Assembly (NCBI GenBank): GCA_028689145.1 | Contig: JAQTWT010000003.1 | Location: 1-64,000 of the forward strand | Source of the DNA: Gallionella sp. | Lineage (GTDB): Bacteria; Pseudomonadota; Gammaproteobacteria; Burkholderiales; Gallionellaceae | Reading direction: 5' to 3' | DNA: 64,000 nucleotides | Shown here: in pieces, positions 27,516 through 36,452 of the stretch | Layout of the letters: every line of letters starts with the position of its first letter | How positions within the stretch are numbered: position 1 is the stretch's first letter | Program-made: the position numbers and the translations under genes | The notes under the pieces: generated by a model | Seen by the model: only the letters and a program-made list of their open reading frames with translations | What the model was told of the DNA's origin: nothing | Database searches by the model: none

Positions 27516-30191
27516 TTAAGCTTTGCTCTTGGCCGTTTTCTTTGCTGCCGGCTTTTTAGCCGCCGGCTTCTTGGCGACAGCTTTTTTCGCGGCGGGTTTA
27601 GCCGCTTTTTCAACCACTGCCTTTTTTGCTGCAGGTTTTTTAGCAGCAGGTTTGGCCTTCGGTTCGGCTTTGGCTTTTGGCGCGGCTTTCGCCTTGGCAA
27701 TTTTGGCTTTGGTGGTCTTGGCTTTCGCGGCCGGTTTCCTGCCCTTGCCGGTATCGCCCTTCGCCGCTTTGGCGGCGATCAGTTCCAGCGCTTCTTCCAG
27801 GGTGATGTCGTCGGGCGACACGCCCTTCGGCAATGTGGCATTGATCTTGCCGTGGCGCGCGTAGGCGCCGTAGCGGCCGCTGCATATCTCGACGCTGGCC
27901 TTGTCGTCCGGATGGTCGCCGAGGGTGCGCAGCACGGTGGCGCCGCCGTCCCTGGCCTGTGCCAGCAGTTCCACCGCGCGCTGCATGCCGATGTCGAAGA
28001 TGCTGTCACTGCGCGGGATGGATTTGAATTTGCCGTCGTGGCCGATATACGGGCCGAAACGGCCGATGTTGACGATGACCTTCTTGCCGGTTTCGGGATG
28101 GGCGCCGAGCTCGCGCGGCAGCGACAGCAGCTTTAGCGCGCTGGATAGGTCGGCCTGCTCCAGCGGCATTTCTTTCGGCCAGGAGACGCGCTTGGGTTTG
28201 ACCTTTTCGCCTTTGACCGCCTCACCGAGTTGCACGTAATGGCCGTACGGGCCGCGCAGCAGCAGCACCGGCAGCTTGGCTTCGGGATGTTCGCCGAACT
28301 CCACTCTGGCCGAGGCGTCGTCCTGCGATTCGCCGCTCAGGCTGCGTTTGTATTTGCACTCGGGGTAGTTGGTGCAGCTGATGAAGCTGCCGTAGCGGCT
28401 GAGCTTCTTGGCGAGCGGCTTGCCGCACTCCGGGCAGACTTCGTCGATCAATTCCACCGGGCGCTCGATGTCGGCTTTTTCCTTGATCAGTTTGGAAAAA
28501 CCTTTCCAGAACGAGTCCATCACGCCGATCCAGTCGCGCTTACCTTCGGAAACTTCGTCCAGCTCGTCTTCGAGATGGGCGGTGAAACCGTAATCCACAT
28601 AACGGGTGAAGTGGTCGTTGAGGAAGCGCGTGACGACCCGCCCGACATCGGTCGGGACGAAGCGCTTCTTATCCAGAATGGCGTATTCACGGGCTTGCAG
28701 CGTGGAAATAATGGTGGCGTAGGTGGACGGACGACCGATGCCGTATTCTTCCAGCGACTTGACTAGGCTGGCTTCGGAGAAGCGCGGCGGCGGCTGGGTG
28801 AAGTGCTGTTCGCCGTACAGTTTGTCGACCGGTAGCACATCGCCCTCGGCCAGCGGCGGCAGTTTGCCGCCCTCCTCTTCCTCGGCATCGTCCACGTCTT
28901 CCATATACACGCCGATGAAGCCGGGGAATACCAGCACCTGGCCGGAAGCGCGGAACAGCGTGGTGTCGCCGCCCAGCCGGATGTCGAGGCTGACGGTATC
29001 GAAACGCGCCGGAGACATCTGGCACGCGAGTGTGCGCTTCCACACCATTTCGTACAGGCGCGCCTGATCGGCAGTCAGATGGTCGCGGATGCTGTCCGGG
29101 GTGCGCAGGATCGAGGTCGGGCGGATCGCTTCGTGCGATTCTTGCGCGTTCTTGGTCTTGCTCTTGAAAGCGGGCTGAGTGGCGGGCAGGTATTCCGACG
29201 AGTAATTATCCTTGATGTAGTCGCGAATTTCCTGCACCGCTTCCTTGGCCAGCGATACCGAGTCGGTACGCATGTAGGAGATCAGACCGACGGTCTGTCC
29301 GCCGATGTCCACGCCTTCATACAGCGACTGCGCGGTGCGCATGGTGCGGTCGGCGGTCATGCCGAGCTTGCGCACCGCTTCCTGTTGCAGCGTGGAGGTG
29401 GTGAACGGCGCGGCGGCATAGCGCTGCTTGGCCTTCTTCTCGACGCGCACCACCTTGGGCGGCAGCTTGGCATCGTTGAGTTTGGCGAAGATCGCATCGT
29501 ATTCGGCCTGGCTGCCGATGCTGAGTTGCTCCAGCTTCTTGCCCTGATACTGGAACAGCTTGGCAGTGAACGGCTGGTGATCCTTGTGGCTGTCCAGATG
29601 CACCGTCCAGTATTCCTGACTCTTGAACGCCTCGATTTCCAGCTCGCGCTCGACGATCATGCGCAACGCGGGGCTTTGCACGCGCCCAGCGGATAGACCG
29701 GGGCGGATTTTGCGCCACAGCAGCGGCGACAGATTGAAGCCGACCAGATAATCCAGCGCGCGCCGTGCCTGTTGCGCATTCACCAGCGGCATCGAGATTT
29801 CACGGGGGTGAGCGACCGCTTCTTGCACCGCCGACTGGGTGATTTCATAGAACACCACGCGCTGCATGTTCTTGTTTTTCAGCGCGCGCTTGCTCTTGAG
29901 CAACTCGGAAATATGCCAGGCGATCGCCTCCCCTTCGCGGTCCGGATCTGGTGCCAGCAGGATGTTGTCGGCCAGCGCGGCAGCTTTGGCGATCGCGTCC
30001 ACATGCTTGCTGTTGCGCGCGATGGTCTCGTACTGCATCGCGAAACCGTTCTCGGTATCGACCGCGCCGGTCTTGGGCACCAGGTCGCGCACGTGGCCGA
30101 ACGAGGCGAGGACTTCAAAATCCTTGCCCAGATATTTTTTAAGGGTCTTGGCCTTGGCCGGAGACTCGACGATCAGAAGATTTTGTGCCAT
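27516..30191 (-). CDS. topA: DNA topoisomerase I with Lys/Ala/Pro-rich C-terminal tail
   Basis: 891 aa; 'MAQNLLIVESPAKAKTLKKYLGKDFEVLASFGHVRDLV', 'SYMRTDSVSL'; tail of AAKKPAAKK-type repeats. Confidence 0.96.
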   Translation of the reverse strand: MAQNLLIVESPAKAKTLKKYLGKDFEVLASFGHVRDLVPKTGAVDTENGFAMQYETIARNSKHVDAIAKAAALADNILLAPDPDREGEAIAWHISELLKSKRALKNKNMQRVVFYEITQSAVQEAVAHPREISMPLVNAQQARRALDYLVGFNLSPLLWRKIRPGLSAGRVQSPALRMIVERELEIEAFKSQEYWTVHLDSHKDHQPFTAKLFQYQGKKLEQLSIGSQAEYDAIFAKLNDAKLPPKVVRVEKKAKQRYAAAPFTTSTLQQEAVRKLGMTADRTMRTAQSLYEGVDIGGQTVGLISYMRTDSVSLAKEAVQEIRDYIKDNYSSEYLPATQPAFKSKTKNAQESHEAIRPTSILRTPDSIRDHLTADQARLYEMVWKRTLACQMSPARFDTVSLDIRLGGDTTLFRASGQVLVFPGFIGVYMEDVDDAEEEEGGKLPPLAEGDVLPVDKLYGEQHFTQPPPRFSEASLVKSLEEYGIGRPSTYATIISTLQAREYAILDKKRFVPTDVGRVVTRFLNDHFTRYVDYGFTAHLEDELDEVSEGKRDWIGVMDSFWKGFSKLIKEKADIERPVELIDEVCPECGKPLAKKLSRYGSFISCTNYPECKYKRSLSGESQDDASARVEFGEHPEAKLPVLLLRGPYGHYVQLGEAVKGEKVKPKRVSWPKEMPLEQADLSSALKLLSLPRELGAHPETGKKVIVNIGRFGPYIGHDGKFKSIPRSDSIFDIGMQRAVELLAQARDGGATVLRTLGDHPDDKASVEICSGRYGAYARHGKINATLPKGVSPDDITLEEALELIAAKAAKGDTGKGRKPAAKAKTTKAKIAKAKAAPKAKAEPKAKPAAKKPAAKKAVVEKAAKPAAKKAVAKKPAAKKPAAKKTAKSKA

Positions 30192-30207
30192 GCGTATGGT
30201 TCGCTGT

Positions 30208-30663
30208 TCAGTGTAATTGTGCGGAATGTAACGGGGACAGCAATTCCTCGATCAGCAGCGGATCGAGGTCGCGATGGCGGTTCCACAGCACCATCAGCAT
30301 GATCAGCTTGAGCTTGTCCAGTTTGATATTGTCCTGTGCCAGCGCGACGGCGCGGTCGATGACCATCTCGCGTTCGACCGCGGAGATCATGTGCTGCTGC
30401 TCGGCGAAGATCAGGAACTGGCGCGCTTCATAGCTGATGCGCTGCAGTTCCAACTCAGCAAAATGGCGCAACCCGGCGTGCTCCAGCGTTTCGGGATAGC
30501 TGTCCGGATTCTGCTGTTGCAGCGCGGACAACCAGGTCAGCGCCTCGTTGATCTCTTCGCCTTCAAAACCGGCGGCGGATAGCTTGCGCGACAGCTTGTC
30601 CGGCTCCGGATAGCTGCCCGCGTCAAAGTAACTTTCAAACAGATACATCAGTATTTCGAACAT
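30208..30663 (-). CDS. smg: Smg/DUF494 family protein
   Basis: 151 aa; 'MFEILMYLFESYF'; adjacent to dprA and topA. Confidence 0.85.
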   Translation of the reverse strand: MFEILMYLFESYFDAGSYPEPDKLSRKLSAAGFEGEEINEALTWLSALQQQNPDSYPETLEHAGLRHFAELELQRISYEARQFLIFAEQQHMISAVEREMVIDRAVALAQDNIKLDKLKLIMLMVLWNRHRDLDPLLIEELLSPLHSAQLH

Positions 30664-30688
30664 AGTCTATTGTAGCAATGGCGTGGTT

Positions 30689-31789
30689 TTAGTGAATTCT
30701 TTGGTACAAGCCGCCGGGTAACGCACTTATGCGCCCCTCCAGTTCGAATGACAACAGCATGGCGGATAGCTCGGCTATCGTCAAGCCGCTGCGTGTGCCG
30801 AGGGTGTCCAAATCGACCGGATCGAAGCCGAGATGGCCGAGCAGCGCGGTATCCGGGCCTGGTATATCGCTTTGCAGCGCGGTGGCGCGTGCCGGTATGG
30901 CAACCAGCCCGCCCAGCTCCTCCAGGATGTCCTGCGCGGTCTCGACCAGTTTTGCGCCCTGCTTGAGCAGCGCGTGGCAGCCTTTGCTTTGCGGCGCATG
31001 GATCGAGCCGGGGATGGCGAACACGTCCCTGCCCTGCTCCAGCGCCAGCCGCGCGGTGATCAGCGAGCCGCTTTGCAGCGACGCTTCCACCACCAGGCAG
31101 CCTGAACTCATGCCGCTGATGATGCGGTTGCGGCGCGGGAAATTGGCGGCCAGCGGCGGTGTGCCGAGCGGAAACTCCGAGATCAGCGCGCCCAGCTGCG
31201 CGAGTGCATGGGCAAGATCGCGGTTGGCCGACGGGTAGACCTTGTCCAGACCGGTGCCGACCACGCCGATGCTGCTCCCGCAATTGTTTCCTTGGCAACG
31301 CAATGCTCCGCGATGCGCGGCGGCATCGATGCCATGCGCCATGCCGCTGATGATGCACAGCCCGGCTTCGCTCAGGGCCTTGGCAAACGCTTCGGCGCTG
31401 CTGACCCCTTGCGGGGTGGCGTTGCGGCTGCCGACTATCGCCAGCGCGGCACGGTTGAGCAGGTCGAGGCGCCCTTTTACATACAGCAACAGCGGCGGGT
31501 CGGTGATGTTCAGCAGGGCTTGCGGATAGTCGCTGTCGGCGAGAGTGACGATATGGTTGTTGCCGTCTTCCAGCCAATTCAGCGCGGGTGTAACGGAATC
31601 GTCGTCGATGCCTTTGGCGACTTCGGCGGCGACCTCTGCTTTGACCACGGATTTGAGCGTGCCGGTGGATGCGGCGAAAACCGCTTCAGGCGAGCCGAAT
31701 TCCTTCAGCAGGCGGCGCGCGCCTTCGCCGCCCAAGCCCCGCGTTAGGCTTAGGGCCAGCCAAGCCTTGAGCGAAGCATCGGCTTTCAT
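30689..31789 (-). CDS. dprA: DNA processing protein DprA
   Basis: 366 aa; 'AIVGSRNATPQGVSSAEAFAKALSEAGLCIISGMAHGIDAAAHRGAL'. Confidence 0.93.
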   Translation of the reverse strand: MKADASLKAWLALSLTRGLGGEGARRLLKEFGSPEAVFAASTGTLKSVVKAEVAAEVAKGIDDDSVTPALNWLEDGNNHIVTLADSDYPQALLNITDPPLLLYVKGRLDLLNRAALAIVGSRNATPQGVSSAEAFAKALSEAGLCIISGMAHGIDAAAHRGALRCQGNNCGSSIGVVGTGLDKVYPSANRDLAHALAQLGALISEFPLGTPPLAANFPRRNRIISGMSSGCLVVEASLQSGSLITARLALEQGRDVFAIPGSIHAPQSKGCHALLKQGAKLVETAQDILEELGGLVAIPARATALQSDIPGPDTALLGHLGFDPVDLDTLGTRSGLTIAELSAMLLSFELEGRISALPGGLYQRIH

Positions 31790-31792
31790 TGG

Positions 31793-32857
31793 TTAGGGGG
31801 TTTGTGCGCGATCCAGCAGTTGCACCGGCAAGCGGGTCTGCATCACCAGCGCGTACGACACCTTGTCGAATACGCGGAACACGAAGGCCAAGCCATAGCG
31901 TTCATCAGGCAGGGTATATTCCTTGCCTTCGTTCTTTATCACTTCCCCCTTGCGGTACAGTGCCAGCACATGGCCGCTTTCCAGTCCTTCGCGTTTTCCT
32001 TTGTTCAGAGTGATGACGGTATTTTGTCCGGCCTGCGAAACGCCGCCGTACACTGAAATGACGCGCGCGGAGATATTGCCGCTTGGTGCATGCGGCAGGT
32101 AGGCATTGCTTACTTTGTCTGACATGGCGACCAGGCGATCGCCCTTTTGGATCTCCTGAACAGACTTGGTGATGGTGACAGTACTGACATCGGCAAAAGT
32201 TGTCGCGTCGGCATCGCCCAGATAGACAGCCTCGATACCGAGCAATTCCTTGGTATCAGGATCGGTAAAGGCTTTTCCGGGGCGATAAATTTGCCATTTG
32301 CTGCCTTTGTCGGCGGACAAGCCAGTGGCGAAACCGGTATCGTGCGTGCCGAGTATCACACGGCCTTCGCGCGCGCCGATCAGGGTCGGCGCATCCTTCA
32401 GCGCGTTTTCCGCAATGACCAGCGGTTGGCTTAAAAATGGTTCGATGGCGCTTGAGGGGATACTCGGTATCGCATCGTGATCGCTGTGGCCAGCGCGCGC
32501 TCTGGGAGAAAGTATCACAACATCCGAAGTGACGGCAGTGCTGGTTTTGACCGTGCTTACGGTATTGGCAGCAACGGCTGCACCTACGCGCAAAGTGCCG
32601 GTGGCGCGATCCAGTACGATCACATCCCCGGGGTAGATCCAGTGCGGGTCCTTGATGCTTTCCTTGTTCATCCCCCAGATATATTGCCATTTCCACGGGT
32701 CTTTGAAGAATTTGCCGGAGATGTCCCACAGCGTATCGCCTTTGACGACAACGTGCTGATCAGGCGCGTCGCTGCGAAGTTCCGGTGTGGTATCGGGCTG
32801 TGAGGCAAAGGCCAATGCGGGCAACAAAAAGCAAATCAGCGATATAATCTTGCGCAT
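31793..32857 (-). CDS. LysM peptidoglycan-binding domain protein
   Basis: 'MRKIISLICFLLPALAFA' signal peptide; 'HVVVKGDTLWDISGKFFKDPWKWQYIWGMNKESIKDPHWIYPGDVIVL'. Confidence 0.88.
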   Translation of the reverse strand: MRKIISLICFLLPALAFASQPDTTPELRSDAPDQHVVVKGDTLWDISGKFFKDPWKWQYIWGMNKESIKDPHWIYPGDVIVLDRATGTLRVGAAVAANTVSTVKTSTAVTSDVVILSPRARAGHSDHDAIPSIPSSAIEPFLSQPLVIAENALKDAPTLIGAREGRVILGTHDTGFATGLSADKGSKWQIYRPGKAFTDPDTKELLGIEAVYLGDADATTFADVSTVTITKSVQEIQKGDRLVAMSDKVSNAYLPHAPSGNISARVISVYGGVSQAGQNTVITLNKGKREGLESGHVLALYRKGEVIKNEGKEYTLPDERYGLAFVFRVFDKVSYALVMQTRLPVQLLDRAQTP

Positions 32858-32959
32858 GTAAAACTCCGGCAGAGTCAATGTAAGGGGTACGCAAAGTGAC
32901 TGCGTTGCGTTAAATTCTGCATCCAGTCATATAAATTAGCAAGCTATTATAGGTCAGGC

Positions 32960-33463
32960 ATGGCGATTCTAAAAATTTTGCAGTACCCGGATGAGCGTTT
33001 GCGCAAAGTCGCCGAACGGGTTGAACAGGTTAATGATGCCACCCGCAAGCTGGTGCGCGACATGGCGGAAACAATGTATGCCGCGCCCGGGGTGGGACTG
33101 GCCGCGACCCAGGTGGACGTGCACCGGCAGATCGTCGTGCTGGATGTTTCCGAAGAGCACAACCAGCTGAAAGTCTTCATCAATCCTGAGATTACCGCCA
33201 GCAGCGGCGAGGAGGAGTGCGAAGAAGGCTGCCTGTCGGTGCCGGGTATCTATGACGTGGTGCGCCGCGCGGAAAAAGTCACGGTGCGCGCGCTGGACGA
33301 GCAAGGCAAACCGTTTACGTTGGAAGCGGATGGTTTTCTGGCCGTATGTATCCAGCACGAGCTGGATCATCTGCGCGGCAAGGTGTTTGTCGAATATCTG
33401 TCGCGACTCAAGCAAACCCGGATTCGCGCCAAACTGAAAAAGCGTTTGCGTGAAACTATGTAA
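32960..33463 (+). CDS. def: Peptide deformylase
   Basis: '[12 protein letters not shown]', 'EEGCLSVPG', '[12 protein letters not shown]'. Confidence 0.96.
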   Translation: MAILKILQYPDERLRKVAERVEQVNDATRKLVRDMAETMYAAPGVGLAATQVDVHRQIVVLDVSEEHNQLKVFINPEITASSGEEECEEGCLSVPGIYDVVRRAEKVTVRALDEQGKPFTLEADGFLAVCIQHELDHLRGKVFVEYLSRLKQTRIRAKLKKRLRETM

Positions 33464-33514
33464 TGTGTACATCCGGATTAGCAATGGCGGCGGATTGCGC
33501 AGGCCGCACCTTTG

Positions 33515-33607
33515 GTAGGGGCGTATGGCAATACGCCCTCGTGAAACATCTTGTACCGCTCCGAAAGAGCCATGCAATGCCATGGGCGTATTGCCATACG
33601 CCCCTAC
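33515..33607. repeat. 24-bp perfect inverted repeat, each arm itself palindromic (REP/MITE-like)
   Basis: GTAGGGGCGTATGGCAATACGCCC (33515-33538) and GGGCGTATTGCCATACGCCCCTAC (33584-33607). Confidence 0.9.
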
Positions 33608-33633
33608 GAACCGATTAATCCGTATTTAATACC

Positions 33634-34572
33634 TTGCCCAAATTGAAAATCATCTTTGCCGGAACGCCGCAATTTGCGGCCAGCGCGTTGGACGCGCTGC
33701 TCAAGGAACATCAGGTCGTTGCGGTATTGACCCAACCGGATCGCCCGTCGGGGCGCGGTATGCAGCTCTCCGCCAGCCCGGTGAAACAGCTTGCGCTGCA
33801 ACATGGTGTGCCGGTTTTGCAGCCAGCCACCCTGAAGACGGCCGAGGCGCAGCAGGAGATCGCCGCGCTGGATGCCGATGTGATGGTGGTGGCCGCCTAC
33901 GGGTTGATTCTGCCGCAGGCGGTGCTGCAATTGCCGCGCCACGGCTGTTTGAATATCCATGCGTCGCTGCTGCCGCGCTGGCGCGGCGCGGCACCGATAC
34001 AGCGGGCGATTCTGGCGGGCGACCGCGAGACCGGCATCACCATCATGCAGATGGACGAAGGGCTGGATACCGGCGACATGCTGTTGCGCAGTGCCTGTCC
34101 GATCACACCGAATGACACCGCGCAAACTCTGCATGACAAGCTGGCGGAAATTGGTGCCGACAGCATCGTAGAGACGTTGCGCCTGTTGCAGGAGCAACGT
34201 TTGATGCCGGTCAAACAGGACAATGCCGCGGCATGTTATGCGGCCAAGCTGCTCAAGAGCGAAGCGCAGATCGACTGGCAACAGGAAGCGCGGCAGATCG
34301 AGTGCGCGGTGCGCGCCTATAACCCTTTTCCGGTATGCCATGCCAGCCTGAACGGTGTGGCAATCAAGATATGGCAGTCTGCGCTGTGCCAGGGGCAACA
34401 GGGCGAACCGGGCACGATACTGGCGGTTGACAAGCACGGTATCACCGTCGCTTGCGGCAAGGATGCGCTGCGTCTGGAGGTGTTGCAGCGCCCCGGCGGC
34501 AAGGCGCAACCGGCTGTGCAGTTTTTGCAGGCGATGCCGGTCAAGGTCGGCGATATTTTCGCCGCAAACTAA
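33634..34572 (+). CDS. fmt: Methionyl-tRNA formyltransferase (TTG start)
   Basis: 'LKIIFAGTPQFAASALDALL', 'NIHASLLPRWRGAAPIQRAI'. Confidence 0.95.
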   Translation: MPKLKIIFAGTPQFAASALDALLKEHQVVAVLTQPDRPSGRGMQLSASPVKQLALQHGVPVLQPATLKTAEAQQEIAALDADVMVVAAYGLILPQAVLQLPRHGCLNIHASLLPRWRGAAPIQRAILAGDRETGITIMQMDEGLDTGDMLLRSACPITPNDTAQTLHDKLAEIGADSIVETLRLLQEQRLMPVKQDNAAACYAAKLLKSEAQIDWQQEARQIECAVRAYNPFPVCHASLNGVAIKIWQSALCQGQQGEPGTILAVDKHGITVACGKDALRLEVLQRPGGKAQPAVQFLQAMPVKVGDIFAAN

Positions 34573-35844
34573 ATGCACAACATCCAACTCGCAGCCGGGC
34601 AAATCGTTCAGCAGGTAATTGCAGACGGGCGCAACCTTAATCAAGTGCTGGATGAGTCGCTGCGCCGCAAGTCGGTATGGACTCCGGCGCAGCGCGCGGC
34701 TTTGCAGGACTTGAGTTACGGCACGCTGCGTTTCTACGGGCAATTAAAAACCGTGCTGGGCCTGTTGCTGCACAAGCCGATGCTGGATCAGCGTATCTAC
34801 TACATGCTGCTGGTGGCACTGTACCAGCTGCAATACAGCAAAGCCGCGCAGCATGCGGTGGTCGACCACGCGGTGCGTTCCGCGCAAATGCTCAACGTGA
34901 AAGTCAGCGGTCTGGTAAACGCGATCCTGCGCAATTTCTTGCGCAAACAGGCGGCGTTGCTGGAACAGGCGGCACAGCACGCGGAAGGAAAATACAGCCA
35001 CCCGCAGTGGTGGATAGATGAGCTGCAAGCGCAATATGGCGAGCGCAGCGCGGCGATCCTCGAAGCGGGCAACCGGCATCCGCCGATGACCCTGCGCGTC
35101 AACCGGCGGTGCGGTACGACTGCGGATTATCGGGCGCAGCTTGAACAGCGGAATATTCCGGCACAACCAATCGAGCCGGACGCGCTGCAACTGGACAAGC
35201 CGGTCGGTGTGGACAAGCTGCCGGGATTTTTTGCCGGGCTGGTTTCGGTGCAGGATGCCGGCGCGCAATACGCCGCGCGACTGCTGGATGTTCATGACGG
35301 GATGCGCGTACTGGATGCCTGTGCCGCGCCGGGCGGCAAGACGGCGCATATTCTGGAATGTGCGCAGGCGGAGATGCTGGCGGTAGACAAGGATGAGCAG
35401 CGCTTGCAGCGCGTCGCGGAAAATTTGCGGCGGCTGGAATTGTCCGCGCAACTGCTGGTTGGCGATGCTGCCACACCGGAGAAGTGGTGGGACGGAAAAC
35501 CGTTCCAGCGTATCCTCGCCGATGTGCCCTGCTCCGCTTCCGGCGTGGTGCGCCGCCATCCGGACATCAAGTGGCTGCGGCGCCACTCGGATATTGCCGG
35601 TTTTGCCGCGCAACAGCTCGATATACTGCGTGCATTGTGGCGGCTGCTGGCGCAAGATGGTAAATTGCTCTACGCCACCTGTTCGGTTTTTCATCAGGAG
35701 AACGGACAGGTCATCGCGGCGTTTCTGGCACAGCAGCCGGATGCGCGGCAAGTACCGATAATTTTGCCGGAAAATAGCAGCGGGCAAATGTTGCCTAATA
35801 ACCAGCATGACGGATTCTTTTATGCATTGCTGCAAAAAATTTAG
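34573..35844 (+). CDS. rsmB: 16S rRNA (cytosine-967-C5)-methyltransferase
   Basis: 'VLDACAAPGGKTAHILE', 'DVPCSASGVVRRHPDIKWLRR'. Confidence 0.94.
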   Translation: MHNIQLAAGQIVQQVIADGRNLNQVLDESLRRKSVWTPAQRAALQDLSYGTLRFYGQLKTVLGLLLHKPMLDQRIYYMLLVALYQLQYSKAAQHAVVDHAVRSAQMLNVKVSGLVNAILRNFLRKQAALLEQAAQHAEGKYSHPQWWIDELQAQYGERSAAILEAGNRHPPMTLRVNRRCGTTADYRAQLEQRNIPAQPIEPDALQLDKPVGVDKLPGFFAGLVSVQDAGAQYAARLLDVHDGMRVLDACAAPGGKTAHILECAQAEMLAVDKDEQRLQRVAENLRRLELSAQLLVGDAATPEKWWDGKPFQRILADVPCSASGVVRRHPDIKWLRRHSDIAGFAAQQLDILRALWRLLAQDGKLLYATCSVFHQENGQVIAAFLAQQPDARQVPIILPENSSGQMLPNNQHDGFFYALLQKI

Positions 35845-36445
35845 CCTTTTCGCTTTGTTGCGGCGTAGCGCGGGCCTGCTGCTGCGCGCTGTGCTGCTGG
35901 CCGGGGTATGCAGTGCCATGGCTCATGCCGAGGGCATCTCCATCAACAAGGCCGAGGCCCGGATGGGCGATGAGGGCTACCGGCTTTCCGCCAGCTATGA
36001 CATCAATCTGACTTTTGCGGCGCAACAGGCTTTGACGCGCGGCATTCCGCTTTATTTCGTCGGGGAATTTTCCCTGACGCGGTCACGCTGGTATTGGCTG
36101 GACGAGGAAATATTTCAAAGCGAGCATACCGTCAAGCTTTCCTACAATGTGCTGACGCGCCAGTACCGCATTTCACGCGGTGCGCTGTTCCAGAATTTTG
36201 CCAGCATGGAAGACGCGTTAAACATATTGGCCAGACAGAGTTCCGAAACCGTTCCGGCAGAGTTGCTAAAAAATGACGGCAACTTTATCGCCGCGGTGCG
36301 CTTGCGTCTGGACAACACGCAGTTGCCAAAGCTGTTGCAGGTGAACGCGTTGGCAGGCAAAGACTGGACGCTTAATTCAGACTGGTACCGATGGGTGATC
36401 CGCCCGGCGGAAGTCAATGCGCGCGGCGCAGGCAAGGCAGAGTAA
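35807..36445 (+). CDS. DUF4390 domain-containing protein
   Basis: 212 aa with signal sequence, located between rsmB and ntrY. Confidence 0.75.
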   Translation: MTDSFMHCCKKFSLFALLRRSAGLLLRAVLLAGVCSAMAHAEGISINKAEARMGDEGYRLSASYDINLTFAAQQALTRGIPLYFVGEFSLTRSRWYWLDEEIFQSEHTVKLSYNVLTRQYRISRGALFQNFASMEDALNILARQSSETVPAELLKNDGNFIAAVRLRLDNTQLPKLLQVNALAGKDWTLNSDWYRWVIRPAEVNARGAGKAE

Positions 36446-36452
36446 CCGTATA

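Noticed and set aside
27523-27864. Plus-strand ORF rich in FFAAGFLAAG, looking like a membrane protein
   Set aside because: It is the antisense of the Lys/Ala tail of topA.
33604-35919. Long antisense ORFs (379 and 391 aa) over fmt and rsmB
   Set aside because: Same mirror-ORF effect; no recognisable domains, while the sense frames are certain housekeeping genes.
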